Of a DNA stretch of 64,000 bases, positions 50,837 through 60,256 are shown one piece after another; positions within the stretch are counted from its first letter, which is position 1; each line of letters starts with the position of its first letter. The stretch spans positions 54,683-118,682 of the forward strand of contig NZ_PRDB01000031.1 of assembly GCF_002925905.1 (NCBI RefSeq). Direction: 5' to 3'. This DNA comes from Klebsiella michiganensis. Its GTDB lineage: Bacteria; Pseudomonadota; Gammaproteobacteria; Enterobacterales; Enterobacteriaceae. The translations under genes were made by a program, and so were the position numbers. The notes under the pieces are model-generated. The model saw only the letters and a list, made by a program, of their open reading frames with translations. It was not told where the DNA came from and searched no databases.

Positions 50837-51042
50837 GCGGAATATGGCTTTGCAGGGTGAAGGGATGGATAGGCGATCCCTTTCGATCCCTCACTGGTAT
50901 CGGCGGCTAACCCTCGGTGCTACCTGTCATTTCATCCTGCCGCCTTACATGCGCTAACGCGCATAAATCCCCGTTCCTCAGTGGAACGAAAACTCACGCT
51001 AACAGGGTAGTGACCGGGTAGCCACGATAACTGCCAACAAAA

Positions 51043-51091
51043 TTAGCTTATAGGTTAATTCTACCTTGTCTGAAATTAGCCTATAGGTTAA
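51043..51091 (+). promoter_or_regulatory. Two palindromic operators of the toxin-antitoxin operon
   Basis: TTAGCTTATAGGTTAA (51043-51058) and TTAGCCTATAGGTTAA (51076-51091) are near-identical palindromes 33 bp apart, about three helical turns. They lie just upstream of the toxin gene and are the likely antitoxin binding sites. Confidence 0.7.
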
Positions 51092-51114
51092 TATTAATAG
51101 AAATGGGAGGTCAC

Positions 51115-51444
51115 ATGTTTAGCGTTGTTTATCACCCGGAAGCCAGGGAAGAAGCCACAGCATTACCCGTAAAAATCAGGGTGAAGTTTGACCGTCTCAT
51201 CGGCAAACTGGAGTATGACGCCCGATTACTGCGGGAGCCGGACACGAAGCCCCTGGGCGATGGACTTTTTGAGATCCGCACGATGGGGACGGACATAGCC
51301 AGGGGAATCTGGGTATACCACAAAGGCAATACCATCATCATGCTCCGTGTTTTCATCAAGAAGTCACAGAAAACGCCAGCGAAAGAAATCGATCTCGCCA
51401 AAAAGCGGTTAGCGGAGGTACTTAATGAAACTGGTAAGCCATAA
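51115..51444 (+). CDS. RelE/HigB-type toxin
   Basis: A 109-residue protein starting at ATG 51115 (MFSVVYHPEAREEATALPVK), chosen because GGGAGG lies a few bases upstream; an ATG at 51103 overlaps that ribosome site. It has the family pattern VKFDRLIGKLEYDARLLREP, then KPLGDGLFEIRTMGTDIARG and IIMLRVFIKKSQKTPAKEID. Such toxins cleave mRNA at the ribosome. The gene precedes and overlaps the antitoxin gene by 20 bases, the HigBA order. Confidence 0.88.
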   Translation: MFSVVYHPEAREEATALPVKIRVKFDRLIGKLEYDARLLREPDTKPLGDGLFEIRTMGTDIARGIWVYHKGNTIIMLRVFIKKSQKTPAKEIDLAKKRLAEVLNETGKP

Positions 51445-51706
51445 AGAACTGCATAACGAGTGGATGCAGGACGATGAATATCGCGCTGCATGGCAGGAAG
51501 AAGAACGTAAGGAAAAGCTCAGGGAGCTGCTTGCTGAATGGCGCAAGCATGACAACCTGACAAAAGCGCAGGTTGCTGAACGCATGGGGGTTACACCTCC
51601 GGTTATTTCTCGCCTGGAAAACAACATCACCAAAGCCAGCATCGACACACTGACCCGCTACGCTCACGCCTGCGGCATCAAGAAACCTGTCATTGCCCTG
51701 TACTGA
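51425..51706 (+). CDS. HigA-type antitoxin (XRE family)
   Basis: A 93-residue protein with a C-terminal helix-turn-helix: NLTKAQVAERMGVTPPVISR then LENNITKASIDTLTRYAHAC. The acidic, lysine-rich N-terminal helix (residues 10-40) probably binds the toxin. It would repress the operon through the palindromes at 51043-51091. Confidence 0.88.
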   Translation: MKLVSHKELHNEWMQDDEYRAAWQEEERKEKLRELLAEWRKHDNLTKAQVAERMGVTPPVISRLENNITKASIDTLTRYAHACGIKKPVIALY

Positions 51707-51708
51707 AT

Positions 51709-51735
51709 AGCCAGCCCTCCGGGGCTGGCCTTTTT
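51709..51735 (+). terminator. Rho-independent terminator of the toxin-antitoxin operon
   Basis: CCAGCCC (51711-51717) pairs with GGGCTGG (51722-51728), followed by CCTTTTTG, right after the antitoxin stop. Confidence 0.85.
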
Positions 51736-51740
51736 GTTTC

Positions 51741-52083
51741 GGTCAGTCCCAAAATTTTGTTAAAGCAAGTTTAAAATGTCACCTGTTTCTCCAAAGTTGA
51801 AATGTCACTTCTAAGCCAATCTATTTATACATAATCTTTACATCTTTCCCCGGTGACAAAGTGCTAATTGGTCTGTAATGTTCAATGTGTGGCAGGCAAG
51901 CCGCCGGTGACTTAGGCATAAGTTGCTGATGGGTCGAAAAGAATCTCCGAGACTGCCTTGTGGGCAAACTTGTCATTGGCAGGGCCGATGGTGAGGGTTG
52001 AAGGTCGTTCTGGAAAGCTCGAAACGTGGGAACAATACCGGTTACGTAAACCACGAACTGTCCAAGGCTGCGGCAGTATAAAT
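51741..52083. other. Gene-free stretch before IS26
   Basis: I see no convincing gene; short frames here have no ribosome sites or recognisable domains. Two AAATGTCAC motifs occur at 51775 and 51800. This may be debris of earlier IS events. Confidence 0.4.
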
Positions 52084-52903
52084 GGCACTGTTGCAAAGTT
52101 AGCGATGAGGCAGCCTTTTGTCTTATTCAAAGGCCTTACATTTCAAAAACTCTGCTTACCAGGCGCATTTCGCCCAGGGGATCACCATAATAAAATGCTG
52201 AGGCCTGGCCTTTGCGTAGTGCACGCATCACCTCAATACCTTTGATGGTGGCGTAAGCCGTCTTCATGGATTTAAATCCCAGCGTGGCGTTGATTATCCG
52301 TTTCAGTTTGCCATGATCGCATTCAATCACGTTGTTCCGGTACTTAATCTGTCGGTGTTCAACGTCAGACGGGCACCGGCCTTCGCGTTTGAGCAGAGCA
52401 AGCGCGCGACCATAGGCGGGCGCTTTATCCGTGTTGATGAATCGTGGGATCTGCCACTTCTTCACGTTGTTGAGGATTTTACCCAGAAACCGGTATGCAG
52501 CTTTGCTGTTACGACGGGAGGAGAGATAAAAATCGACAGTGCGGCCCCGGCTGTCGACGGCCCGGTACAGATACGCCCAGCGGCCATTGACCTTCACGTA
52601 GGTTTCATCCATGTGCCACGGGCAAAGATCGGAAGGGTTACGCCAGTACCAGCGCAGCCGTTTTTCCATTTCAGGCGCATAACGCTGAACCCAGCGGTAA
52701 ATCGTGGAGTGATCGACATTCACTCCGCGTTCAGCCAGCATCTCCTGCAGCTCACGGTAACTGATGCCGTATTTGCAGTACCAGCGTACGGCCCACAGAA
52801 TGATGTCACGCTGAAAATGCCGGCCTTTGAATGGGTTCATGTGCAGCTCCATCAGCAAAAGGGGATGATAAGTTTATCACCACCGACTATTTGCAACAGT
52901 GCC
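52084..52903 (-). mobile_element. IS26
   Basis: 820 bp with terminal repeats GGCACTGTTGCAAA at 52084 and TTTGCAACAGTGCC ending at 52903, both exact for IS26. The 8-bp flanks differ (GTATAAAT and CTCATGGC), so the copy reached its position through replicative or conservative IS26 rearrangement or a flanking deletion. Confidence 0.95.
52136..52840 (-). CDS. tnpA: IS26 transposase (IS6 family)
   Basis: A 234-residue DDE transposase starting MNPFKGRHFQRDIILWAVRW at 52840. The core motifs are WHMDETYVKVNGRWAYLYRA, FINTDKAPAYGRALA and the glutamate region KYRNNVIECDHGKLKR. An ATG at 52858 is upstream but the family start is 52840. Intact. Confidence 0.96.
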   Translation of the reverse strand: MNPFKGRHFQRDIILWAVRWYCKYGISYRELQEMLAERGVNVDHSTIYRWVQRYAPEMEKRLRWYWRNPSDLCPWHMDETYVKVNGRWAYLYRAVDSRGRTVDFYLSSRRNSKAAYRFLGKILNNVKKWQIPRFINTDKAPAYGRALALLKREGRCPSDVEHRQIKYRNNVIECDHGKLKRIINATLGFKSMKTAYATIKGIEVMRALRKGQASAFYYGDPLGEMRLVSRVFEM

Positions 52904-53203
52904 CTCATGGCTCAGGTTGCACACATCCCGCAGCCGGTAATATCTGGCTCCGTAGCGGGCGTAAATCTCTGTCACGTCCCCGCAGACCATTTCCTGCAGC
53001 ATGAACGTCTCCCAGCTGCCGCTTTCGCTCGTTGACCAGTTGAGCGGGTACATCAGGCCCAGCGCATCATGGAAGGCGTGGACGTCTATTTCAGCGGGGG
53101 CTTTTACCGCCGTTTTCTGGCGACTCAGCCAGTATTCGCGTTCCGCTTCAGCAGTAGCCTGCATTCCCGGAACGGCGGAAGATTCAGTCAGGTGTAAGTA
53201 CAT
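52904..53203 (-). pseudogene. Leading-region hypothetical gene truncated by IS26
   Basis: From MYLHLTESSAVPGMQATAEA the frame runs for about 99 residues, including VHAFHDALGLMYPLNWSTSE and MVCGDVTEIYARYGARYYRL. It then crosses into IS26 and stops within it. The 3' end is lost. Genes of this type occur in IncF leading regions, where they are annotated as hypothetical. Function unknown. Confidence 0.65.
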
Positions 53204-53255
53204 ATTTTTCTCCTTCGGGTTAAGGGAGGCAGCAGCACGCCGCCCCCGTGCTTAT

Positions 53256-53579
53256 TTATTCGTTTGCCGCCAGTTCGCTCATCAGCACATCTTTTGCTTC
53301 CAGCGCGTGCTCTTCTTCCGAAAACGTCAGGATGTAACCACGCTTTGCCGCCGCGCCCATGAGTACAGGGCGGTCTTTCAGCGGCAGGGCGTCCAGATAA
53401 TCCAGCGCATCGCCCAGCACACGCGCCTGATACAGTTCGAAGTGCATACCGCAGCAGCGCCCCGCCTCTTTCTCGATACGTGCCAGCACCACATCGGCGC
53501 GGATAACATCGAACGGGTTACGGGAGTGAATGTTGCGCACAAAGCCGTCAGTGCGGAGGTTCATATTTCGACGGTCCAT
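53256..53579 (-). CDS. Leading-region hypothetical protein
   Basis: A 107-residue soluble protein (or 102 from the ATG at 53564), RNMNLRTDGFVRNIHSRNPF through LKDRPVLMGAAAKRGYILTF. It contains several charged helices and two adjacent cysteines (RCCGMHF). No recognised domain. It lies 20 bp downstream of the 72-residue gene and is probably in one transcription unit with it. Confidence 0.65.
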   Translation of the reverse strand: MDRRNMNLRTDGFVRNIHSRNPFDVIRADVVLARIEKEAGRCCGMHFELYQARVLGDALDYLDALPLKDRPVLMGAAAKRGYILTFSEEEHALEAKDVLMSELAANE

Positions 53580-53599
53580 AACAGTTCTCCTTCAGTGGG

Positions 53600-53818
53600 T
53601 TACTTCACACCTAAACGACGAAACATATCTGCGATAATGTTTCGTCGTGCATATGACGCACCGACAGCTTTCAAATCAGCCAGGACATTAAATGCATAGC
53701 TGGCGCTCTGTCCGTGAAATGCCAGCACCTTTGCTGCGATCGGTTCCGGGCAGGCCATAACCCATCTTTCGGAAGATTCTTTGGTGGCGGTTTTGACGTT
53801 GACGTTGTGTGTGTTCAT
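53600..53818 (-). CDS. Small leading-region hypothetical protein
   Basis: A 72-residue basic protein, MNTHNVNVKTATKESSERWV to IIADMFRRLGVK. No recognised motif. It is the first gene after a duplicated hairpin-rich block (53860-54310), so it may be expressed early from single-stranded DNA during conjugation. A GGAAAAG sequence precedes the start. Confidence 0.65.
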   Translation of the reverse strand: MNTHNVNVKTATKESSERWVMACPEPIAAKVLAFHGQSASYAFNVLADLKAVGASYARRNIIADMFRRLGVK

Positions 53819-53859
53819 TCTGCTTTTCCTCTTGTCTGGTGGTTAATCCATCTCTCGGT

Positions 53860-54310
53860 GAGTTCCCTGGCGGCAAAGGGCAAAGGAGCGACGTCGCAAG
53901 GAGGAAGGAAAGGGGCGGAGACAAAAAGTTTTTGCGGTCCGATGCAAAAAGTTTTTGGCGGAGTTCATTTACCTCTTGGATGACGACGCGACGGTGCTAC
54001 GACCAGCCCTCCGCCGGGGAACGGACGAGAGATGACTCACCAGGGGAAGGGATGAGAATGAACACACCCGACACGACGGAACGGCGTGGCGCCATCAGAG
54101 TGCCGGCAGCTTTATCGCCGGCACGGTGAAAGCGGCGCGACCGGAACGGACGCAGCAAGCGCGCCGTTGACGTCAGCCATCAGACACTAGCCGAATGGCC
54201 CGAAACCGCCCCGCGGGTTCGGCGGAGCTTACCGCATCATTTCGCGGTTAGCGGAGTGTGGCTCGACGACTGGACGCGGAGCGACCGGGAGCCGAAGGTG
54301 GCCAGATGTT
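53860..54310 (-). promoter_or_regulatory. Leading-region hairpin block, copy 1 (Frpo/ssi-like)
   Basis: This block shares about 208 bp (54097-54304) with 59617-59825 at high identity, including the hairpin GTGCCGGC...GCCGGCAC, GCAGCAAGCGC, AGACACTAGCCG and GGCGGAGCTTACCGC. Both also have a GTTTTTGCGG...ATGCAAAAAGTTTT element nearer the downstream gene. In F-like plasmids such folded single-strand promoters drive leading-region genes on the entering strand. Role inferred by position and similarity. Confidence 0.65.
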
Positions 54311-54429
54311 ATTAACTGAAAGGAAAAAGGGGCTACCGGCGAACCGGCAACCCCTTCATAAAGGCGCTTCAGGTATGTCCAGACAATTTCAGCCCCTGAG
54401 TGGCGGAGGTTTCCCTCCGCCGGGGTTAG

Positions 54430-54588
54430 CTACTTAGCGGATTCGTAAGCCATAAAAGCCGCCACCTCCCTGTTCGTGTCCCTGTACCGGATTTCACAGA
54501 GTGATTTCCGGGTCAGATAAGTGAATATCAGCAGTGTGAGACACACTATTAATACGCACCCGAGCAGAGTGTTTCGCGGCAGTTTCAT
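54430..54588 (-). CDS. hok: Hok-family post-segregational killing toxin
   Basis: A 52-residue toxin, [20 protein letters not shown] then [20 protein letters not shown]. One N-terminal membrane span is followed by a periplasmic part with the conserved CEIRYRD and FMAYES. It depolarises the inner membrane when hok mRNA outlives Sok RNA in plasmid-free cells. An AGGAGAAGAAGG site precedes the start. It is translated through coupling to mok. Confidence 0.95.
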   Translation of the reverse strand: MKLPRNTLLGCVLIVCLTLLIFTYLTRKSLCEIRYRDTNREVAAFMAYESAK

Positions 54589-54646
54589 GGCCTTCTTCTC
54601 CTTGCCTTGCGGCATCTAAGAGGCTATCCTGATGTTGTCTAGGCAT
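54494..54646 (-). CDS. mok: Mok, regulatory reading frame overlapping hok
   Basis: From ATG 54646 the frame reads [20 protein letters not shown] and overlaps hok in a different frame, stopping at 54494 after 50 residues. In R1, mok translation is required for hok translation and is the target of Sok. The start and overlap are conserved. Confidence 0.8.
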   Translation of the reverse strand: MPRQHQDSLLDAARQGEEGHETAAKHSARVRINSVSHTADIHLSDPEITL

Positions 54647-54710
54647 ACAGGTGGCCTCGTGGGTTAATGAAAATTAACTACGGGGCTTTCTGCTTTCTGC
54701 CACACAACAC
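54646..54710 (+). ncRNA. sok: Sok antisense RNA (approximate)
   Basis: Placed by similarity to the R1 hok/sok locus: GGTGGCCTCGTGGGTTAATG, then AAAATTAACTACGGGGCTTT on the plus strand covers the mok ribosome site region. Sok blocks mok translation. Ends are approximate. Confidence 0.65.
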
Positions 54711-54804
54711 GGTAACAAACCACCTTCACGTCATGAGGCAAAAAGCCTCAAGCGCCACCGCCAGTATACCTTACCCGCTGCCAGACTGACCAGGCATCGC
54801 GCCA

Positions 54805-55131
54805 TCATCGTTCTGATTTGCCGCGAAAATACCCGGGTCTGCTCTCAAGCTCCCGCTCGATCAGCTCGTCGGCAAACAAGGGCGCAATCCTGTTGATGCG
54901 GCGCACCAGATTCCGGTGGCGGGCGGCGGCTTTCCGCTCGTCGCTCCAGCGCTTAATCTGCCTCTCGTCCAGAAAATCCACGCATACCGCATATCCCGCG
55001 CCCGCTACCCAGCAAGACATCACTTCTTCAGGTGCCGCCTGCCCTGCCTCCACGACAACGGAAACCAGCTCCTGTGGACCCGGGCAGGGCCTGTGCGGCA
55101 GTTTCCAGCGCAGGGAATAGCGCCACTTCAT
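54805..55131 (-). CDS. Hypothetical protein downstream of psiA
   Basis: A 108-residue basic protein, [20 protein letters not shown] to ESRPGYFRGKSER. The C-terminal half is Arg-rich (KRWSDERKAAARHRNLVRRI). Its start overlaps the psiA stop by four bases, so it belongs to the psiB-psiA transcription unit. I do not recognise a domain. Confidence 0.7.
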   Translation of the reverse strand: MKWRYSLRWKLPHRPCPGPQELVSVVVEAGQAAPEEVMSCWVAGAGYAVCVDFLDERQIKRWSDERKAAARHRNLVRRINRIAPLFADELIERELESRPGYFRGKSER

Positions 55132-55856
55132 CCGTGGCTCCGGTGTGTCAGCTTGTTCGGGACCTGCCAGCGTTCTGCCTGACGCACAGACTCCGGCGTC
55201 TCTCTCACAATGAAGCTGATTTCATGCATGACACCATACAGCGGCTCCCCGGCATCCCGCAGCCAGTCCAGAGAGGCCAGCGAGGCATATCGCGATCGCC
55301 AGTGCCAGAAGGCAGGGGCAAGCTCACGCGCGTCAAACTCACCGGCCCACCGGCGGTACCAGCTGATGACCGTTTCCGGTGACTGGAAATTCAGCTCCGT
55401 GACGGCCTGTCCCAGCAGGTTCTGCCGTAATCGCCAGTGATGCACCATTGCGCGTTCTTCCCGACGCATCTTACGGGTAAAGGCGAGGCTGCTGCGCTGT
55501 TTCCGGCGCTCAGTCCGGCTGTGCTGCACCTCGGGGAACAGTTCGGCCTGAACATCAACCGGCAGCGGCAGCGGGCAGCACTCCCCGTGACTGGCAATCA
55601 GTGCATCGAGCGCCTCTTCCACCTGTTTAAGACTGCTCAGACGATGTTTCGGGTCCCAGTTCAGGCCGGGAATGCGCAGCGCCACGGTCGTGTTCATACG
55701 GCTGTTCCCGGTCAGCAGGCGCAGGAAAGTACGCACGTGTGGCGCTGCAGACAGACGAGCACCGCGCTGGCGGGCATTCTCCACGGTCATGATGGCCTGC
55801 AGCGCAGCCTGCCGGGCAGGCTGCAGGGTGACAAGGGAACGGGACGAAGGGATCAT
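55128..55856 (-). CDS. psiA: Plasmid SOS inhibition protein A
   Basis: A 242-residue protein with the PsiA pattern: [40 protein letters not shown] then [14 protein letters not shown], and the conserved [20 protein letters not shown]. PsiA is always linked to psiB; its own biochemical role is unclear. The ATG overlaps the psiB stop by four bases. Confidence 0.9.
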   Translation of the reverse strand: MIPSSRSLVTLQPARQAALQAIMTVENARQRGARLSAAPHVRTFLRLLTGNSRMNTTVALRIPGLNWDPKHRLSSLKQVEEALDALIASHGECCPLPLPVDVQAELFPEVQHSRTERRKQRSSLAFTRKMRREERAMVHHWRLRQNLLGQAVTELNFQSPETVISWYRRWAGEFDARELAPAFWHWRSRYASLASLDWLRDAGEPLYGVMHEISFIVRETPESVRQAERWQVPNKLTHRSHG

Positions 55857-56284
55857 TGTGCGCCCTCCTGTTCCAGCGTACTGATGATACTGGCGCAGGA
55901 ATATCCGTCAGTATCGAGACACGCTATCAATGCTAGCGTGTGGGAGATCAACTCCGGGTTAAATGCTTCCATGCTGCGAACAACAGAGAACGGCTGGCCA
56001 CCACGTGTCACAAAGACGATCATCCAGCGCTCACTCAACTCTCCGGGGCTGCAGACAGCGACATCAAAATGGCAATGGGCCGGAGAAAAGCGGATCTGAA
56101 CCGGGAAAAAACCGCCAAACTCACTGCGATATTCACCGTTCACGGACCAGCCTGACGGCAGATGCAGAACACGCATCACTGCATGGGTCAGCTCACGGCG
56201 AAAATCTTCACCCGCAGCGCGGTAATCTTCCAGCTCGTCGATGGACATGGTTTTGAGGACGTCCAGAGTCAGTAACGTTTTCAT
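55853..56284 (-). CDS. psiB: Plasmid SOS inhibition protein B
   Basis: A 143-residue acidic protein, [40 protein letters not shown] then PVQIRFSP and [20 protein letters not shown]. PsiB binds RecA and prevents SOS induction when single-stranded plasmid DNA enters the recipient. Length is standard. It lies 44 bp after the parB-like gene in the ssb-to-psiA unit. Confidence 0.95.
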   Translation of the reverse strand: MKTLLTLDVLKTMSIDELEDYRAAGEDFRRELTHAVMRVLHLPSGWSVNGEYRSEFGGFFPVQIRFSPAHCHFDVAVCSPGELSERWMIVFVTRGGQPFSVVRSMEAFNPELISHTLALIACLDTDGYSCASIISTLEQEGAQ

Positions 56285-56328
56285 CTTCAGTCTCCTTATC
56301 GCCGCCCCGCAGGGCGGCGTCTCCGTTA

Positions 56329-58329
56329 TCAGGCTGCGTGTGAAGTCGGTTCGTCAGTGTCAGGGGCAGCATGTGCATCGTCCGGCTTTGCGGCATCCGG
56401 GGACTGCATCCAGCCCGGTACCCAGCGGGAGCCGGAGAGCCACTGTTCCGCATGGCTGGCAGCATCACCCTTCTTCATTTTTTCGGCATCCGAGGCGGCT
56501 CCGGTCAGCCCGGCCTCCTTCAGCGCCGCCACAATCTGGGCCTTGCTGAGCAACCCGAGGAAGTTATCCGCTGTCGGCTGCCACCAGTCGCGCAGATGAA
56601 ATCCCAGCGCCGCCTCCACGCCATCGAGGTCACTGCGGCCGGTATGTCCACATTCACGGGTCTGAACACCGTCGACGGAACAGGCAGCACAGAAGGCCAT
56701 CAGCGACATCAGGGTCTGCCCGTCGAGGGTAAAGAAGGTGGTGAAATCCTTCTGCCACCCCTCCGGCAGCAGGGCTTCCAGACGGGCTTTCTCCTGCATC
56801 AGATACCGCCATGCCTGACCTTCCTCTCCGGTCGGGGCTTCACTGGTCAGGCCGCTGTGATGCACCTCAAGGCGCAGGACGAACGGATGCCGGGTGGTGG
56901 TGCAGTAGTCAAACACGCAACTGCACAGCCGCCAGGCCATCAGGGCCACGGCTTTCTGTGGCTGCTTAACCAGTTCGGCCTGAACCGCCAGTGTCCTTTC
57001 TGAAGACATTTTTTTCAGCAACGGCATGCTGATGCCTTCTGCCGCATCAGGGATACTGCGGGTGACCACATGTACGGCAGCCTGATCGCCACCGTGTTCC
57101 CCGACGTCAGAGACCGCCGTCTGGATCTTCTTCTGGACACCACGCTGGACGCAAAGCTCACCGTCATACAGACTGACCACCACGCCACAGGCCGCTTTCT
57201 GCTCCGGTGTCCACGCCCGAACTGACGCCGCATTTTCAATCTCATCAATCAGCACCTGAATCGCGGCTTCATCCTCAAAGGTTTCCGTTGCCTCCAGCGT
57301 GGCGTACAGTTCATCAAGACGCTGTAGCTCCTCAGCGCTGAATTCCCCCTCCGGCGCCGGCAGCACCAGATAATGCTCGCGGTCATCGCCGTAGTTTCTG
57401 ACGGAGCCCTCACGAGCCAGTGACCATGACCAGCCTTCCTGTTGTTCGATGGCCAGCGCAGCCGCCGCCAGCTTCTCCTGAACCAGACGCTCAACCAGTA
57501 CCCCATCAGCCGTTCCGTCTCCCTCCTGGGCGCTGAACAGATCCTCACGCACCACGCCCCCGGCGGCCTCATACGCTTCACGACCGATAAACACGAAGCG
57601 GGAGTGGGTTACGGCGATTTCCGTATCCGTGATGGCCCGCTTCAGCAGGTGAGCGGGTGTGCTGCCGTATGAGGTTTTCACCTGGTCATACACCTGCACC
57701 TGACGTGCCGGGTCGCTCTCCAGACTCAGGGCCTGACACTGCTCCACGTCGAGTTTGTCCTCTGCCAGCAGGGTGATCAGTTCCGGGGCGAGGTTTGCCA
57801 GCTTCAGCATCCGCTGAACGTGACGGGCACTGTAGCCCAGCAGGTCCCCGATTTGAGCCGGGGTTTTCCCCTCTTCTGACAGGGTGCGGAACCCGCTGAT
57901 TTGCTCTGCCGGATGCATGGCCACCCGCTGGTTGTTCTCGACCATCGAGGCAACCATCGCCAGGTCGTCACTGACACGCTTGGCGACAACGAGATACCCG
58001 GCATCGATGCGCTGCTCGCTGAGCAACTGTTGCAGGGCGGCAAGACGGCGGCCACCTGCAGCCACCCCTGACATACCGTCCGGCAGCGAGTGAACCACCA
58101 GATTCTGGATCAGGCCGATCGCCATGATGGAGTCAGCCATCTCCCGGACACTGTCAGCCGGATAGGGGATCGTGCGAACGTTCAGCGGGGATTTGACCAG
58201 CGCCGACAGCGGCACCATCTCAACCTGAGCAGCCTCAAGCGCGGCTTTCAGGGCGGCGGATTCGGCAGGGTTCACCGATTTTTTGCTGGTTTTAACCGGC
58301 GCTTTTGCTTTAGACTCGGTCACTGACAT
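56329..58329 (-). CDS. ParB/RepB/Spo0J-family leading-region protein
   Basis: A 666-residue protein. The ParB N-terminal nuclease-like domain (about 35-125) has [20 protein letters not shown] and [21 protein letters not shown] helix-turn-helix follows ([37 protein letters not shown]). The long C-terminal part is characteristic of the F-plasmid leading-region homologue (YubM type) rather than of true partition ParB. No parA is adjacent, so a role in transfer or DNA processing is more likely than partition. Confidence 0.88.
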   Translation of the reverse strand: MSVTESKAKAPVKTSKKSVNPAESAALKAALEAAQVEMVPLSALVKSPLNVRTIPYPADSVREMADSIMAIGLIQNLVVHSLPDGMSGVAAGGRRLAALQQLLSEQRIDAGYLVVAKRVSDDLAMVASMVENNQRVAMHPAEQISGFRTLSEEGKTPAQIGDLLGYSARHVQRMLKLANLAPELITLLAEDKLDVEQCQALSLESDPARQVQVYDQVKTSYGSTPAHLLKRAITDTEIAVTHSRFVFIGREAYEAAGGVVREDLFSAQEGDGTADGVLVERLVQEKLAAAALAIEQQEGWSWSLAREGSVRNYGDDREHYLVLPAPEGEFSAEELQRLDELYATLEATETFEDEAAIQVLIDEIENAASVRAWTPEQKAACGVVVSLYDGELCVQRGVQKKIQTAVSDVGEHGGDQAAVHVVTRSIPDAAEGISMPLLKKMSSERTLAVQAELVKQPQKAVALMAWRLCSCVFDYCTTTRHPFVLRLEVHHSGLTSEAPTGEEGQAWRYLMQEKARLEALLPEGWQKDFTTFFTLDGQTLMSLMAFCAACSVDGVQTRECGHTGRSDLDGVEAALGFHLRDWWQPTADNFLGLLSKAQIVAALKEAGLTGAASDAEKMKKGDAASHAEQWLSGSRWVPGWMQSPDAAKPDDAHAAPDTDEPTSHAA

Positions 58330-58397
58330 AATTGATTTCTCTCCGATATTGGTTAATGTCTGCCGGGCAGACCCATCTGCCCGGCACCTATTACGGC

Positions 58398-58646
58398 TTA
58401 TTGCGTTTTGCGTACTCCGTAGTCCCGGATGTAACGGTTCATCATGTCCTCGCCGCCCGGTTCAAAATTCCAGACGCGCCAGACCATGCTGCCGTCATCC
58501 TGATGACGGACGACAAGGCGAAAATGGGTCCCCTGGTCATCTTCAATCGCCACATTCTGATACTGCGCGGCGACAATCTGAGCCTGCTCGCGGGTAAACG
58601 TGCCATCCGGCAGAGATTCAAGCGGGGACAAAACGTTATGGTCCAT
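58398..58646 (-). CDS. DUF905-type small protein
   Basis: An 82-residue protein starting at ATG 58646 ([20 protein letters not shown]), preceded by GGAGAAAC. It contains [20 protein letters not shown] and [20 protein letters not shown], which match the DUF905 family of IncF leading regions. Function unknown. It lies between ssb and the parB-like gene. Confidence 0.8.
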   Translation of the reverse strand: MDHNVLSPLESLPDGTFTREQAQIVAAQYQNVAIEDDQGTHFRLVVRHQDDGSMVWRVWNFEPGGEDMMNRYIRDYGVRKTQ

Positions 58647-58694
58647 ATGTTTCTCCTTCTCTGCCCCGCCTGAACGGGGCGTCTTCATCATGGT

Positions 58695-59237
58695 TTAAAA
58701 GGGCGCGTCGTCATCCATTGGTGGGAAATCATCCGGGAGTGGCTGAGGCGGTTGCTGAGACGGAGCCGCATCCTGACGGCCTTTCTTACCGCCCTTCGCT
58801 TTCGGGGATTTAGCCGGGGCCTGAGCAGGTTGTGCCGGGGCGGCAGGACTCTGCGGCTGCGCAGTGCTCTCAGGCACACCGGATTCACGGCGGCCGCCGA
58901 GCATCTGCAGGGTGCCGTTCTGGCCGACCAGCACCTCGGTGACGTAGCGCGTGACTCCGGCATCGTCCTGCCAGTTGCGGGTGCGCAGCTGGCCCTCGAT
59001 GTAGACCTGCGCGCCTTTACGCAGGTATTCGCCCGCCACTTCCGCGAGCTTGCCGAACATGACAACACGGTGCCACTCGGTGTTTTCGCGCATCTCTCCC
59101 GTCTGCTTGTCACGCCATGTTTCAGACGTGGCCAGCGTCAGATTGGCCACTGCGCCCCCGTTGGGCATGTAACGCACATCCGGTTCCTGTCCCAGATGTC
59201 CGACCAGAATGACTTTGTTAACGCCACGTGCTGCCAT
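58695..59237 (-). CDS. ssb: Plasmid single-stranded DNA-binding protein
   Basis: A 180-residue [23 protein letters not shown] then [20 protein letters not shown] in the OB fold (1-110). A Gly/Pro/Gln-rich linker follows ([20 protein letters not shown]), and the acidic tip [12 protein letters not shown] binds partner proteins. It protects the entering strand and can replace chromosomal SSB. First gene of the minus-strand unit downstream of hairpin block 2. Confidence 0.97.
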   Translation of the reverse strand: MAARGVNKVILVGHLGQEPDVRYMPNGGAVANLTLATSETWRDKQTGEMRENTEWHRVVMFGKLAEVAGEYLRKGAQVYIEGQLRTRNWQDDAGVTRYVTEVLVGQNGTLQMLGGRRESGVPESTAQPQSPAAPAQPAQAPAKSPKAKGGKKGRQDAAPSQQPPQPLPDDFPPMDDDAPF

Positions 59238-59369
59238 GATGAATCTCCTTACTCTGTTGTTTTGTCTTTAAAAACCATCACCCGTTGAGTTGCCGGGGCC
59301 GCGGTTTTGACTTTGTGCGGGGACCTGCTGAACCTGCCCCCTGGTTGTTACCTTCACCCGTTTGAGAGC

Positions 59370-59830
59370 CGTTCGCCGCAAGGGCAAAGACGCCACGGCC
59401 TGACGCATCTGTCCGGGGCAGGACACAAAAGTTTTTGCGGTTCCATGCAAAAAGTTTTGTGGACTGTTCATTACACCCTGGACAGCCAATGCGACAGGTT
59501 GTGGCTATGTCAGCCCGGGCGAATGGACTCAAACGGGTGATTCGGGTACCAGGGGAAAGGAGCAGGCACCCGCCGCAACGATGGAACGCGCGGGCGCGAA
59601 ACGGCGTTGCCCTGCAGAGTGCCGGCAGTCCTTCGCCGGCACGGTGAAAGCGGCGCGGCCGGAACGGTCGCAGCAAGCGCTGCCGTTGACCTCAGACATC
59701 AGACACTAGCCGGCAGGCCCGAAACCGCCTGGCGGGTTCGGCGGAGCTTACCGCGTCTTTTCGCGGTTAGCGGAGTGTGGCTCGACGACTGAACCGCGCC
59801 AGCGGGTCAGGAGCCGAAGGTGGCCCCGGT
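59370..59830 (-). promoter_or_regulatory. Leading-region hairpin block, copy 2 (Frpo/ssi-like), upstream of ssb
   Basis: Contains the same 209-bp core (59617-59825) as copy 1 and the shared GTTTTTGCGGTTCCATGCAA motif (59431-59450). It lies about 190-590 bp before ssb, the expected place for the single-stranded promoter that expresses ssb and psiB in the recipient. No gene is supported between 59238 and 59900. Confidence 0.65.
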
Positions 59831-59901
59831 GCAGATTGTGTGAAAAGAAAGTTAAACAGAGGAAGAGCTGCAGCAAGATGGAGAGTACCGGTCTGGTCAG
59901 G

Positions 59902-60222
59902 TCAGGACTGAGATTCGCCCTTCTCTTTTCTGTACTGAACAACGCAGTACCAGGCAGAAGCCAGGAAAGCGAAAACGGTGATCAGGGCACGAAATTCGTC
60001 ACCCGGCTCTTTCCCCTTCAGCATCAGCGTTATGATGATGCCGGCAACGATAATCCACGCAATGCCACTCCAGAGGCGCAGCTTATCCGCCACGACATTA
60101 ATCAGAACAAAAGCAACGGCCAGGATAGCCCCCCACAGAGCCGGAACAGGCTGAAACGGAATAAAAAACAGGTTAATGCCGGTTAAAAGCGTCACGGCAG
60201 CAAACATCAGAGACATACGCAC
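59902..60222 (-). CDS. Small inner-membrane protein
   Basis: A 106-residue protein with about four hydrophobic helices (MFAAVTLLTGINLFFIPFQP, LWGAILAVAFVLINVVADKL, GIAWIIVAGIIITLMLKGKE, LITVFAFLASAWYCVVQYRK). No known domain recognised. Typical of unassigned IncF leading-region genes. Confidence 0.65.
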   Translation of the reverse strand: MRMSLMFAAVTLLTGINLFFIPFQPVPALWGAILAVAFVLINVVADKLRLWSGIAWIIVAGIIITLMLKGKEPGDEFRALITVFAFLASAWYCVVQYRKEKGESQS

Positions 60223-60256
60223 AGATTACCCTCCCTGGACACACTGAGTAAGAAAA

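Noticed and set aside
56371..57003. A 210-residue plus-strand ORF opposite the parB-like gene
   Set aside because: Antisense shadow with proline/glycine-rich composition and no start signals.
56329..58329. A plasmid partition locus (parAB)
   Set aside because: No parA gene or centromere repeats are adjacent; the long C-terminus and place between ssb and psiB fit a leading-region gene.
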